From Lachnospiraceae bacterium UBA1818 (GTDB taxonomy: Bacteria; Bacillota; Clostridia; Lachnospirales; Lachnospiraceae): 64,000 nt of DNA. Shown here in pieces: positions 25,568 to 34,223 of this stretch (within the stretch, counting starts at the first letter, position 1; each line of letters opens with the position of its first letter). The translations under genes and the position numbers were made by a program. The notes under the pieces are model-generated. The model worked only from the letters and a program-made list of their open reading frames with translations, had not been told where the DNA came from and searched no databases. Location: positions 62,001 through 126,000 of the forward strand of contig CAJFQZ010000003.1 of the NCBI GenBank assembly GCA_904419285.1, in the 5' to 3' direction.

Positions 25568-26453
25568 TCTTGTCACCTACTTTCATCTGAATAAAGGACA
25601 ATACAACGATCATAACGACGATCACATAGGAAACTGCGGCCGCGTAACCGAAGTCCGGTGAATACTTGAACAGGATATTGTAAATATACTGTGAGATCGT
25701 GATCGTAGCGTTCGCCGGTCCTCCCTGCGTGATGTTCATCGTCTCATCGAACAGTTGCAGTGTTCCGATCGTGGAATTGATCGTCGTGAAGAGGATGATC
25801 GGTTTCAGCATGGGCAGCGTAATGCTTTTGAACTTTTCAAACGCTCCCGCGCCGTCGATATCTGCCGCTTCGTAGATTGAGTCATCGATTCCCTGCAGGC
25901 CTGAGAGATAGAACACCATATTGTAACCAGTCCATCTCCAGGTGATCGCCAGGATGATCAGGATCTTAGCCCACACCGGATCTGTGATCCACGAGATCGG
26001 TTCGGCGATCAGGTTAAGCTTCATTAGGATCGAGTTCACGAATCCGTCCGTCGCGAACAGACTCTTGAATACGATCGAATAGGCAACCAGTGAAGTTACA
26101 CAGGGCAGGAAGATCGCTGTCCTGAAAAATCCCTTGAACTTCAGTTTCTTATTGTTCAGCATAGATGAGATGACGAGCGCCAGCAGGATCATGATCGGCA
26201 CCTGAATGATCAGGTAAAGTAACGTATTGAAAAGCGCCTTTCTGAAGGTCGTATCCGTCAGAAGTCTCTTATAGTTCGCGATCCCCGCAAAGGTCAGATT
26301 ATTCCCTGCCCCGGTCTGAAACGATGTGATCAGCGCCTGTACCATCGGATAGAATACAAACAGGATGATCAGGATGACACTCGGTATGACAAAGCACCAT
26401 CCGGTGCGGTTCAGCCTCGGGCTCATCTCTCTTTTTCTGCTCATGTCAGCCAC
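25560..26453 (-). CDS. Sugar ABC transporter permease, MalF/LacF type
   Basis: A 297-residue permease with an N-terminal cytoplasmic tail (MSRKREMSPRLNRT), six helices and the EAA loop YEAADIDGAGAFEKFKSITLPML. A GTG start at 26453 is ideally spaced after AGGAGGG; an ATG three codons later is the alternative. It partners the next gene. Upstream is the remnant of the binding protein and a small hairpin that may balance expression. Without an intact binding protein this importer may be non-functional unless another supplies it. Confidence 0.95.
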   Translation of the reverse strand: MADMSRKREMSPRLNRTGWCFVIPSVILIILFVFYPMVQALITSFQTGAGNNLTFAGIANYKRLLTDTTFRKALFNTLLYLIIQVPIMILLALVISSMLNNKKLKFKGFFRTAIFLPCVTSLVAYSIVFKSLFATDGFVNSILMKLNLIAEPISWITDPVWAKILIILAITWRWTGYNMVFYLSGLQGIDDSIYEAADIDGAGAFEKFKSITLPMLKPIILFTTINSTIGTLQLFDETMNITQGGPANATITISQYIYNILFKYSPDFGYAAAVSYVIVVMIVVLSFIQMKVGDKND

Positions 26454-26480
26454 AATGCTCCCTCCTTTTTACAAAACAAC

Positions 26481-26516
26481 AGCCATCTGCCTTTTAAAAG
26501 CGAAAGGCAAATGGCT
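26481..26516 (-). other. Intercistronic hairpin between binding-protein remnant and permease
   Basis: AGCCATCTGCCTTTT pairs imperfectly with AAAGGCAAATGGCT with no T tract. Such hairpins after binding-protein genes often lower expression of the permeases downstream. Confidence 0.5.
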
Positions 26517-26535
26517 ATTGGATCTGCCCGATTGA

Positions 26536-26889
26536 TTAATTAGCTACCGCGGACTCGATCTGAGTCTGATACTGGTCTAATGTCTGCTGAACATCAGCGC
26601 CTCCCAGGATTGCCTGGAGTGCTTCTGTCATCATATCCTCGATCTCGTAGGTGTTCTCGCCGTAGTTTACTGTCGGAACTTCGTTTGTCCACTCAGCGAA
26701 ATCTTTGAAGATCTCCTGACCGCCGTAGAACTCTACGCCCTTGCTGTAGTTCTCGGCTTCACTCGCCGCTTTCAGCGTGCTTACAAGGTTGATGTCTGCA
26801 GCAAGCTGGTTCATCAGGTCAACGCTGGAAGCAAATGTCTCTTTTAAGAAGTCTTTCGCAATTTCTTCTGCGATAAGATGAGGGCGGTT
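26536..26889 (-). pseudogene. Sugar ABC transporter binding protein, C-terminal remnant
   Basis: The 117 codons encode the C-terminal quarter of an extracellular solute-binding protein (EIAKDFLKETF, LAADINLVSTL, YFGGQ-like FYGGQEIFKDFAEW, and the terminal ALQAILGGADVQQTLDQYQ). An in-frame TGA at 26892-26890 cuts the frame inside a 24-bp inverted repeat, so the signal peptide and two thirds of the protein are missing. The position directly upstream of two MalF/MalG permeases is the normal place for the binding-protein gene. It is a deletion scar or an assembly fold-back, as described in the findings. Confidence 0.82.
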
Positions 26890-26934
26890 TCAGATTATCC
26901 TAGTCACCTGAACCGCCCTCATCTTATCGCAGAA
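26866..26934. repeat. Perfect 24-bp inverted repeat with a 21-bp loop
   Basis: The left arm 26866-26889 and right arm 26911-26934 are perfect reverse complements. The arm on the binding-protein side is read in frame with that gene. No T tract follows on either strand, so it is not a standard terminator. It marks the exact point where the binding-protein gene is cut. Confidence 0.85.
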
Positions 26935-27010
26935 TGGAAGTTTCCTGTCAGCTTTCCCTGTTTTCTGCTGAATTCCAGACAGAACTATCCATACAAACCC
27001 GAAATTTTTA

Positions 27011-28960
27011 TTAAAGCGCCGTAAAATCAAATTCATACGGCAGCTCTTCCTCTCCGTTTTCTCCTGCTGCCCTGATCTTCCGCCACAGCTCCCCAAGAGA
27101 AGTCTCTCCCTCCCGGATATCATCGATCACAAGTCCTCCGTCCGCACGCAGAAGGCGGTATGCTTCCTTCTCCCGTCCGTTTTCGGCAAGAGCCTGTATA
27201 TAGAAAAATCTGATCCTGCCCTCCTTCTGCATCTCCTCATCCAGCTCCTGATAGAGTTCCTCCACCTCCCGGAAGCCCTTGTTCATGACGAGCAGCCGAA
27301 AGACTTCTTTTACATAGGACAGGTCTTCCCTCTGCAGGCAAAACCCGATCCTGACCGCGCTGCACGCTTCTTTTTTTCTGCCCTCCACAGTATAGACAGA
27401 AGCCAGTCCATGACAGGCCCATGCATTCTCCTGGCTCTCGATCGACCTCAGGAATTCCTTCTTCGCCGCTTCATATTCCCCCTTCTGGAACAGAAGCACA
27501 CCAAGCTGATAGTATGCATACCATCCCGCCGTCTCCTCATTTTCATCCACATATTTTTTTAATCGGTCATAGAACTCTCTTCCCGTAACATACACTCCAG
27601 GGAGTTCTGCCGGATCCGGGATCTCCAGCGTCCCTTTCTCAAGGAATTCAGCCCAGCGCCCAGGATCTTCTTCACTGCCGGCAAAATCCAGGTGGGGCTC
27701 CATCTTCCTGTCACCGCACTGTTCACGCAGCTGTGCCTCCAGAGCGCCGAAGCCGCTTCCGCGCCGGATGACCTCGGCTCTCGTCTTCGCCATCTTCTTT
27801 GTATCAGCGAGTATCTGCTCCATCTCCTGCCACTGCGGCATCGCCTTCACCTCCGCCGTGACAGTGCCGCGCAGCTCTTCAAAAGATTTCTCCATTTCCT
27901 GTCCCCGGATCTGTACCGCGCCGTATCTCTCCATCCATTCCCAGGCAGTGTGCGGAGCCATCGGAAGGCATCCGTACTGTGTCTTTCCAAGCCCTGCCTG
28001 GATCTCGATATATCTTCCCGCGTCTTTTGTCAGGAACTCCTGCCAGTGATCGCCGCCCCTGGTCTTTCCCCAGGAGAAAAGCTTCCTGGAGCGCAGACGG
28101 TCCGTGGACATCTGGAGCAGTCCGAAGCCGTCCCGGTCCACATTTACAATGTATTTCGGCGCATCAGCCGGCAGATCGAAGAAGTAGTCCACTGACGTCG
28201 GGATATTCTGATATCTTGTAATATCCTTTCCGCCGACGAGCGGGATATCCACCTTATATACTCCGCCGTCATGGAAGGTAAATGCCTTGGACGCCGGAAC
28301 GATGATCCGCCCGCCTTCAAATTCCGGTACCGCGATGTTGCTCCACCAGTACATCGGCACGACCTCGCCCGTGTCGTTCTTAATGCGCATCCTGGCATTC
28401 AGGAACTTATCCTCCTCCCCCAGCCAGAAATCCATCTGATATGTCACTCTGCGGATCCGCTCATACTCATACATACGCAGCACAGGCGTCCCTTCATACT
28501 CCAGGACAGCAGTAAAAAGCGGCGCCGTTGTAAACGGAGAATGGCCGATCACGCCGATATTCCACTCCACGCCTCCGCTGAACCAGGCATTGCACACCGC
28601 CAGATTGCTGAACCGCAGGACGTCGTTCGTGTAGAGCAGATCCCGGTTCCCGTCTTTGTCGAAAAGATGCCAGAGTCTTCCGCCATACTCCGGCAGGAAT
28701 ACTGCCTTAAGATGATCATTTTCCAGCACCGCCGTCTTCACCGTTTCTTCCCTGAGCTGTCTTGTATAGCAGGAATACTGACGGTAAGGATAGGAATTGA
28801 AGCATCTCCCATACCCCTCATAGATCTCATCATCCTCACTGAGGAAAAATTTCAGATTATTCTGGAGCACAAGCCCACCCACCAGATCCGGCACGGACGA
28901 AGGCGCTCCCAGCTCTGCCTTCTCAATCTTCATGTCTTCAAAATATAACTGTGATCTCAT
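27011..28960 (-). CDS. DUF5107-domain protein with TPR-like C-terminus
   Basis: A 649-residue soluble protein. The N-terminal half is a DUF5107 domain with a beta-rich, carbohydrate-mutarotase-like sequence: LPEYGGRLWHLFDK, NAWFSGGVEWNIG, WSNIAVPEFEGGRIIVP. The C-terminal half has helical repeats (YAYYQLGVLLFQKGEYEAAKKEF and ACHGLASVYTVEGRKKEA are TPR-like). DUF5107 proteins are usually found with sugar-utilisation genes and are thought to bind or act on carbohydrate; the reaction is unknown. Its ATG overlaps the stop of the corrinoid activase (ATGA), so it is translated with the methyl-transfer genes. That is the key physical link between the corrinoid and sugar halves of the locus. Confidence 0.88.
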   Translation of the reverse strand: MRSQLYFEDMKIEKAELGAPSSVPDLVGGLVLQNNLKFFLSEDDEIYEGYGRCFNSYPYRQYSCYTRQLREETVKTAVLENDHLKAVFLPEYGGRLWHLFDKDGNRDLLYTNDVLRFSNLAVCNAWFSGGVEWNIGVIGHSPFTTAPLFTAVLEYEGTPVLRMYEYERIRRVTYQMDFWLGEEDKFLNARMRIKNDTGEVVPMYWWSNIAVPEFEGGRIIVPASKAFTFHDGGVYKVDIPLVGGKDITRYQNIPTSVDYFFDLPADAPKYIVNVDRDGFGLLQMSTDRLRSRKLFSWGKTRGGDHWQEFLTKDAGRYIEIQAGLGKTQYGCLPMAPHTAWEWMERYGAVQIRGQEMEKSFEELRGTVTAEVKAMPQWQEMEQILADTKKMAKTRAEVIRRGSGFGALEAQLREQCGDRKMEPHLDFAGSEEDPGRWAEFLEKGTLEIPDPAELPGVYVTGREFYDRLKKYVDENEETAGWYAYYQLGVLLFQKGEYEAAKKEFLRSIESQENAWACHGLASVYTVEGRKKEACSAVRIGFCLQREDLSYVKEVFRLLVMNKGFREVEELYQELDEEMQKEGRIRFFYIQALAENGREKEAYRLLRADGGLVIDDIREGETSLGELWRKIRAAGENGEEELPYEFDFTAL

Positions 28961-31359
28961 GTTTCTTCCCCTTCAAAACACATATATTCCATATAAAACT
29001 GTCCGAATCTCGGATTCCCCGAAAGAGAGATTTCCGTCACCATCCCGGCAATGTGATCCATCGTCTCCGCTCCGTTCTCATCCCGCAGACCTGCAGCGGT
29101 TCCACGCAGACAAGTATTCCCCACCGCGCGCACCTTGTCCTCGCATCCGGAGGGAAGAAGCCCGATGCCCGATGCCTTGCGGACGTCCATCTCGTATCCG
29201 AACCCTCCCGCAAGGAAGATCTCTTCCACATCCGGCGCCGTGATCCCGTACTCCGCCAGAAGCGTTTCAAGCCCTGCGCGCACTGCTGCTTTGGCGAGCT
29301 GGATCTCCCGGATATCCTTCTGATAGATACGGATATTTCCCTTCTCATCTACAGGAAATCCTTCAGAATCCCAGGGTGCTTCCAGCCTGCCTGTCTCATC
29401 CATGATCTCCGCCTCGAGCAGACAGTACAGGATCTCGATGATCCCGGTACCGCAGATGCCCGCCGGCTCTTTTCCGCTGATCGTCTCCACACGGAGCCTT
29501 CCGTCCTTCCACTCCGCATGACAGACCGCCCCCGGGACGCTTCCTGTACCGCAGACGATATTTCCTCCCTCAAAGGCCGGTCCCGCCGCCGCGGACGCAG
29601 CCAGGATCCGCTCCCGGTTTCCAACCGCCATCTCTCCGTTCGTCCCCAGATCGATGAGGACAGAGACCTTCTCTCTCTTATGAAAATCCAGTGCATAGAG
29701 ACCGGCAGTGATATCTCCGCCTACATACGTGGAGATTCCCGGGCATATGCTGACCGGGAAATCACGGTCAGCCTGTCCAGTCACTTCCGTCCACGACGTC
29801 TCTATCCGTTTTATATTATAAGGCAGAAACGGATAGATGCCCAGACTTTCACATGGATATCCCATGAGAAGATGGACCATGGTCGTATTGGCTCCGATCA
29901 TCATCCGGCGGACCGGTCTTCGACCTCTGTCCGTCAGGCTGTCCATTCCTTCCCTGAGCACCCGGCGGATGCACTCCTGAAGGTCTCCTGCCTTTCCTTT
30001 TCCTGCCGCCTCGATCCTTCCGATCACATCCGCGCCATACATCCTCTGGCTGTTCAGCGCTGTGTACGTCTTCACCGCACCTCCGTTTACCGGATCGATG
30101 AGCTGCATTGCCACAGTTGTTGTCCCGATGTCCACTGCCGCGTCATATTCTGCCGGAAGCTTCTCTCCCTTTCCTCCTGTTCCTCCGGCGCTCTTCTTTT
30201 TCTCATCCCATGTCCCCCCGGCAGTCCGGGCAGGGGACACAGCCGGGTTCTCCGAAGGATCTGGCTGCTCCTGTGCCCCTTCCGCAGGGCCGGCAGGGAT
30301 ATAGAACTCCTGCTCTCCTGCGCCGGCGGCAATATGGACCGTGCAGTCATCCGCCGGATATGCCGTGCAGGCCAGGCGGAATCCCGTCTCCAGTTCCTCC
30401 GGCGTAAAGAATCTCCGGTCTTCCTCGGAAACCGTGATCTCACCTTCTGCCACCTGGATTCTGCACTTTCCGCAGGTTCCTCTCCCGGAGCAGAGCGCGC
30501 TGATATAGATGCCGTTCTCCCGCAGTGTCTCCAGGATGCTCCTGCCCTTCACAGACCGCAGCTTCCGCCGGCCTTCTTTCGAAACCGTCGTGACCGTCGG
30601 ACCCGGAGCTGTTGCCGAGATCATTTCTGCAGCTGTTTCCGAGACTGTTTCCGGCGCTTTTTCCGGTGCTGTCTTGGGTGCTGTCTTGGGTGCTGTCTTA
30701 GGCTCTGTTTTGGACGCTGTTTTCAGAGACCTTCCCGGAATTTTCCTCAGCCTGCAGGATGTATTGGGGCATCTGCTGCAGTCATGCTCATAATTGCACT
30801 GTGTTGTATCATCGCTCAGCAGATATACCTGACAGACACTCTTGACCGGGCGGTACATGAATCCTTCCGTGATCCCGATCCCCCCTTCTGACGCTCCGGT
30901 GACGTCCAGCGCCTTCTTCTGTATGCTCATGGGCACGTCATGGGGTGCCTCCAGTCTTCTTCGGATTCCTTTCCCCCGCTCCCGGCAGAGGGCGGTAACC
31001 CGGTCTTTCAGCTGTTCGTCCATCTGGAACAGGCAGTCGTCCGCAGCGGCATCCGCCAGCATGGCCCTCAGGCAGTCTCCCTGCGTGAAAAGCTCAGAAG
31101 ACCAGCGGCTCAGCGCGTCGCCCACCGTGCAGATAATATACAGGGCCTCCTGTGCGGAGAGTTCATCCTCCCCGCACAGAAAGCCCTCTGTATCGCCGAA
31201 TCCCAGAAAAGCGGCCGGTTCAAGCCTCTCGTACGCCTCGGGAAGCATCTCTTCGAGCTCTTCCCTCATCTCTTCCTCCAGGCTGCTCCTGTCCGCATCA
31301 AGCATGGCACAGACATTCTGCGGAGAAATCTTTATCTGAAATTCTGTGATCTTTTTCAT
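28957..31359 (-). CDS. Corrinoid reductive activase (RACo type) with an extra N-terminal domain
   Basis: An 800-residue protein that should re-reduce oxidised cob(II)amide on the partner corrinoid protein using ATP and an Fe-S cluster. Residues 1-205 form a helical domain I do not recognise, ending in a cysteine cluster (C188-x5-C194-x2-C197-x4-C202). Residues 210-245 are a KTAP/ETVSETA repeat linker. Residues 270-340 are a plant-type [2Fe-2S] domain (C290, C296, C299, C331). From about residue 404 comes the ASKHA ATPase-like domain with DIGTTTVAMQL, GANTTMVHLLMG and IDLGTNGE. The ATG at 31359 overlaps the corrinoid-protein stop. The C-terminal parts fit RACo/RamA-like activators; the N-terminal addition is unusual. 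Confidence 0.88.
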   Translation of the reverse strand: MKKITEFQIKISPQNVCAMLDADRSSLEEEMREELEEMLPEAYERLEPAAFLGFGDTEGFLCGEDELSAQEALYIICTVGDALSRWSSELFTQGDCLRAMLADAAADDCLFQMDEQLKDRVTALCRERGKGIRRRLEAPHDVPMSIQKKALDVTGASEGGIGITEGFMYRPVKSVCQVYLLSDDTTQCNYEHDCSRCPNTSCRLRKIPGRSLKTASKTEPKTAPKTAPKTAPEKAPETVSETAAEMISATAPGPTVTTVSKEGRRKLRSVKGRSILETLRENGIYISALCSGRGTCGKCRIQVAEGEITVSEEDRRFFTPEELETGFRLACTAYPADDCTVHIAAGAGEQEFYIPAGPAEGAQEQPDPSENPAVSPARTAGGTWDEKKKSAGGTGGKGEKLPAEYDAAVDIGTTTVAMQLIDPVNGGAVKTYTALNSQRMYGADVIGRIEAAGKGKAGDLQECIRRVLREGMDSLTDRGRRPVRRMMIGANTTMVHLLMGYPCESLGIYPFLPYNIKRIETSWTEVTGQADRDFPVSICPGISTYVGGDITAGLYALDFHKREKVSVLIDLGTNGEMAVGNRERILAASAAAGPAFEGGNIVCGTGSVPGAVCHAEWKDGRLRVETISGKEPAGICGTGIIEILYCLLEAEIMDETGRLEAPWDSEGFPVDEKGNIRIYQKDIREIQLAKAAVRAGLETLLAEYGITAPDVEEIFLAGGFGYEMDVRKASGIGLLPSGCEDKVRAVGNTCLRGTAAGLRDENGAETMDHIAGMVTEISLSGNPRFGQFYMEYMCFEGEET
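30653..30724. repeat. 12-bp tandem repeats coding a KTAP linker
   Basis: GGTGCTGTCTTG is repeated three times almost perfectly (30665-30700), with diverged copies on both sides. In the gene it gives the four-residue repeat KTAP. Period 12 keeps the frame, so copy number could vary without breaking the protein. Confidence 0.8.
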
Positions 31360-32003
31360 GCACTTTTCCTCGCCATCACGGCATTTCTAGCCGTCTCTGC
31401 CGCCGATGCGGCGTCCGGCGTGTAATAATCTGCTCCGATCTCCTTTGCGAAATCATCCGTGACCGGCGCCCCTCCGATCATCACAATATATTTCTCTCTC
31501 AGTCCTCTTTCCTCCAGCCGCCGGATACATTCCTGCATCTGGGGCATTGTGGTGCTCAGCAGGGCGGACATCCCGATGACGTCGGCTCCTATTTCCTCTG
31601 CCTTGTCGATAAATGCATCCGCGCCCACGTCAACACCCATATCGCAGACCTCGAATCCAGCTCCCTTGAACATCATGCCGACCAGATTCTTGCCGATGTC
31701 GTGCAGATCTCCCTGCACGGTTCCGATCACTGCCCTTCCCACAGGTTCGTTGCCCACTTCCACAAGCTTCGGCTCCAGGATCGCAAGCCCTGCGTTCATC
31801 GCGCGGGCGGATACCAGCACTTCCGGAACGAAGACTTCATTGTTCTTAAACTTTGCTCCCACGATCATCATGCCGGACAGCAGCCCTTCATTTAAGATAA
31901 CCTTGGGGTCCATATTTTCATCCAGCGCTTTCTGCACTAATTCCTTTACTTTCTTTGATCTTCCTTTCTGAAGAAACTCAGAGATTTCCTCGATCAGTCC
32001 CAT
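31356..32003 (-). CDS. Methyltransferase cognate corrinoid protein (MtaC/MtvC type)
   Basis: A 215-residue B12-binding protein that carries the methyl group between methyltransferases. The N-terminal helical cap is residues 1-85. The cobalamin-binding Rossmann domain has the base-off motif GDLHDIGKN (His101 as the lower cobalt ligand), SALLSTTMPQM and IGGAPVTDDFAKEIGADYYTPDA. The start at 32003 (MGLIEEISEF) matches the family and follows AAGGAG; the longer frame would begin at a TTG inside the upstream gene. It lies between the methyltransferases and the activase, the normal layout of corrinoid methyl-transfer systems. Confidence 0.95.
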   Translation of the reverse strand: MGLIEEISEFLQKGRSKKVKELVQKALDENMDPKVILNEGLLSGMMIVGAKFKNNEVFVPEVLVSARAMNAGLAILEPKLVEVGNEPVGRAVIGTVQGDLHDIGKNLVGMMFKGAGFEVCDMGVDVGADAFIDKAEEIGADVIGMSALLSTTMPQMQECIRRLEERGLREKYIVMIGGAPVTDDFAKEIGADYYTPDAASAAETARNAVMARKSA

Positions 32004-32007
32004 AACA

Positions 32008-33033
32008 TCAACACTCCTTATCCTTCTGATAAAACTCTTCTGCGGCATCAAAGAATGCCTGCAGGTTTTCAATAGGCGTCATAGGCGGAATATCGCATCC
32101 GCTGGCAATGATGAAATTCGGATATCCGCAGCATTTCTCCATCAGCTCCTGTGTCTCTCTGCGGATCCCGTCCGGGCTTCCGTTTCTCAGGACTCCCACC
32201 GGATCGATATTTCCGATCATGATCCGGTCTTCCGGCATCGCCTTCAGTACGGTCTCCATATCCACGGCATTTCCGAAGCTGTATCCCGCTGCAGGGATCC
32301 CTGCAATATCTGCGAGGAGAGGCTCCACTGTCCCGCAGTTGTGGTAGAGGAGCATGAGTCCCTCCGCCTGCGCAGTCTCACAGATCTGTTTCACGTAAGG
32401 CACAGAGAAATCTCTGAAAAGTCCCGGCCCGAGCAGTCCTGCCGCCGGCTCGGCGAGGACGATTCCATCTGCGCCCGCCTCCTTGAACGCCTTCGCATAG
32501 GCGCAGAGGAACTGTGTCACCTTCTCGAGCACAGTCTCCACCAGCTCCGGATCCTCATAGCAGAGGATCATGATCTCCGTCATATCAAGCAGCCGCCCCG
32601 CCAGTGAGTAAGGACCGATCATGCCTGCAAGGATCGGCCGGTCCTTGACCCGAGCTGCGATCTCCTGGATCCCCTTCAGGCATTCCCCGGTACGCCCTTC
32701 TCCGACTTCCGGCACACGCAGCGCTTCCGCCTCGCCCTCATCATGGATGATCGGCGCCGTCACCGTGGGCACCTCCTCCGCGCTGTATCTGACCGGACTT
32801 CCGAACGCCTCCGCCTCGACGGAGAGATCCATCAGACTTAAGACTGCCGCCATATCAAACTTCTTTGCGACCGCCTCCATACAGTCAGCCTGCAGTGTCC
32901 CGTTCCCGACGATCTCTTCCACCGTGTTTCCCGTGATCTGGATCCCCGGGAATGAGAGCACCGGCAGAGGCTTTTTCACATCGGCGCGGATCATATCCTG
33001 TATCCATTTTTTCATATCAAAATCCATGGTCAT
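32008..33033 (-). CDS. UroD/MtaA-family methyltransferase with complete zinc ligands
   Basis: A 341-residue TIM-barrel enzyme of the uroporphyrinogen-decarboxylase superfamily that includes MtaA/MtbA and CmuA corrinoid methyltransferases. The zinc motif His-x-Cys is in LLYHNCG (H231, C233) and the third ligand is in ASGCDIPP (C313), so it can activate a thiol or similar acceptor. No UroD substrate-pocket logic applies, because haem genes are absent and a corrinoid protein follows 4 bp downstream. It probably transfers the methyl between the corrinoid and an acceptor, or is the second of two substrate enzymes. Acceptor identity is unknown; no MtrH-type tetrahydrofolate methyltransferase is in the window. 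Confidence 0.9.
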   Translation of the reverse strand: MTMDFDMKKWIQDMIRADVKKPLPVLSFPGIQITGNTVEEIVGNGTLQADCMEAVAKKFDMAAVLSLMDLSVEAEAFGSPVRYSAEEVPTVTAPIIHDEGEAEALRVPEVGEGRTGECLKGIQEIAARVKDRPILAGMIGPYSLAGRLLDMTEIMILCYEDPELVETVLEKVTQFLCAYAKAFKEAGADGIVLAEPAAGLLGPGLFRDFSVPYVKQICETAQAEGLMLLYHNCGTVEPLLADIAGIPAAGYSFGNAVDMETVLKAMPEDRIMIGNIDPVGVLRNGSPDGIRRETQELMEKCCGYPNFIIASGCDIPPMTPIENLQAFFDAAEEFYQKDKEC

Positions 33034-33039
33034 CCCCCT

Positions 33040-34110
33040 CTACTGTTCCTTTTTCTGATACGTCCTGCACGCCTCTACATAGGCAAGCACATTCTCAAAT
33101 GGTACTTCCGGCTCCAGCAGATGGGTCGGCGCCACCATGAGTCCGCCCTTCGGTCCCGCGATATCCAGGTTCTTATGTACCTCGGCGATCACCTCTTCCG
33201 AAGTGCCGTGGGGCATGACAGTCTGTGTGCCGATGGTCCCGTGGAAGGAGATCCTGTCGCCGTATTTCTCATAAATCTCGCCGAAATCCATACACTCACT
33301 CTGGATCGGATTGAGCACGTCCACACCTGCGTCGATCAGATGCGGGATCAGCGGCTCGATGAACCCACAGGAATGATAGAATACGATCACTTCAGGATTC
33401 AGGCTCTTGATATAGGAGATAATGTCCGTGAGTCTCGGCTTCAGCCAGGTACAGTACAGATCCTCGCTCATCATGATCGTATGCTGCATCCCGATATCGT
33501 CTCCAAGATAGATCACATCCGCTCCGGCTTCCACGTATGCCTTCGCGCGGATCTTCGCCAGCTCAGTGATCTTATCCAGCAGATATACCGCCATCTCGTC
33601 CTCTTCCATCATGTCACAGAACAGGTTTTCCATTCCTCTTAAGTACCACGCGGTCTCCCAGATGGTCGTCTGCATATTTCCCACCGCGATCAGGTCTCGC
33701 TCCTTGATCTTTTTCACCTGTTCGTTCTGGTGATCCTTCTCTCCGTGTTCAAAGTCCGGATACGGATACTCCAGGATCTCTTCCAGCGTCTCTGCATCCT
33801 CCAGCGGATGACGCATATAGGTCATGTGCATACTGTGCGGGGAAGACTCATGACCCACGCCCCACAGGTCGATCTCTGCTCCCTCCGCAAGAGGTTTCTT
33901 ATAATATCTGCGGTACTGCTCTACATCGTGCCCCGGCAGCCTGATATCCTCGATATACCTCCACGGGAACTGGAAATATTCCTCATAGTCGTCTGATCCT
34001 GTTCTCTCTCTGAACTCTTTCTCCAGAGACGGGCAGAGATGAAACTCCACCGGCACAAACTCATATCCCTGTCTCCTGATCAGAGAGAAAAAATTTTCTC
34101 TGTTTGTCAT
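33040..34110 (-). CDS. UroD-family methyltransferase lacking the third zinc cysteine
   Basis: A 356-residue UroD-superfamily protein, first gene of the corrinoid operon. It has the His-x-Cys pair in VFYHSCGFIEP (H246, C248). At the place of the third Cys it reads MVAPTHLLEPEVP, so the metal site differs from its neighbour. This pattern suggests the substrate:corrinoid methyltransferase that removes a methyl from an O-methyl or N-methyl compound. The ATG at 34110 is spaced 6 bp after AGGAGG; an ATG two codons upstream lies too close to it. The likely substrate, given the sugar transporter and GH2 enzyme in the same direction, is a methylated carbohydrate or glycoside. This is inference. Confidence 0.88.
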   Translation of the reverse strand: MTNRENFFSLIRRQGYEFVPVEFHLCPSLEKEFRERTGSDDYEEYFQFPWRYIEDIRLPGHDVEQYRRYYKKPLAEGAEIDLWGVGHESSPHSMHMTYMRHPLEDAETLEEILEYPYPDFEHGEKDHQNEQVKKIKERDLIAVGNMQTTIWETAWYLRGMENLFCDMMEEDEMAVYLLDKITELAKIRAKAYVEAGADVIYLGDDIGMQHTIMMSEDLYCTWLKPRLTDIISYIKSLNPEVIVFYHSCGFIEPLIPHLIDAGVDVLNPIQSECMDFGEIYEKYGDRISFHGTIGTQTVMPHGTSEEVIAEVHKNLDIAGPKGGLMVAPTHLLEPEVPFENVLAYVEACRTYQKKEQ

Positions 34111-34139
34111 AGCCATCCTCCTGTTCTGACTGAACTTTA

Positions 34140-34168
34140 TTTACATTTTATTGATTGAATGCTATGAT
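34140..34168 (+). promoter_or_regulatory. Promoter of the AraC regulator
   Basis: TTTACA (34140-34145), 17 bp, TATGAT (34163-34168), about 55 bp before the coding start, in the divergent region with the methyltransferase operon. Confidence 0.6.
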
Positions 34169-34180
34169 TTACATGGATAT

Positions 34181-34208
34181 TCTGGTAGAAAATATGTCAT
34201 ATCTGGTA
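34181..34208. promoter_or_regulatory. Direct-repeat operator in the araC/methyltransferase divergent region
   Basis: TCTGGTA occurs at 34181-34187 and 34202-34208, both followed by A-rich sequence, 21 bp apart (two helical turns). This is the normal arrangement of AraC-family half-sites. It lies just downstream of the araC start point, so it could repress araC and activate the divergent operon. Confidence 0.5.
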
Positions 34209-34223
34209 AAAGGAGGAAGAACG

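Noticed and set aside
28951..30891. 646-codon open frame on the plus strand
   Set aside because: It is fully antisense to the corrinoid activase and the DUF5107 start, has no family motifs, is rich in Arg, Ser and Cys, and lacks a ribosome site. High GC at third positions of the real gene keeps the opposite frame open.
32008..34110. Haem biosynthesis (uroporphyrinogen decarboxylase, hemE)
   Set aside because: Both proteins are UroD-fold, but they have zinc-type His-x-Cys motifs and sit with a corrinoid protein and activase. No other haem genes are present.
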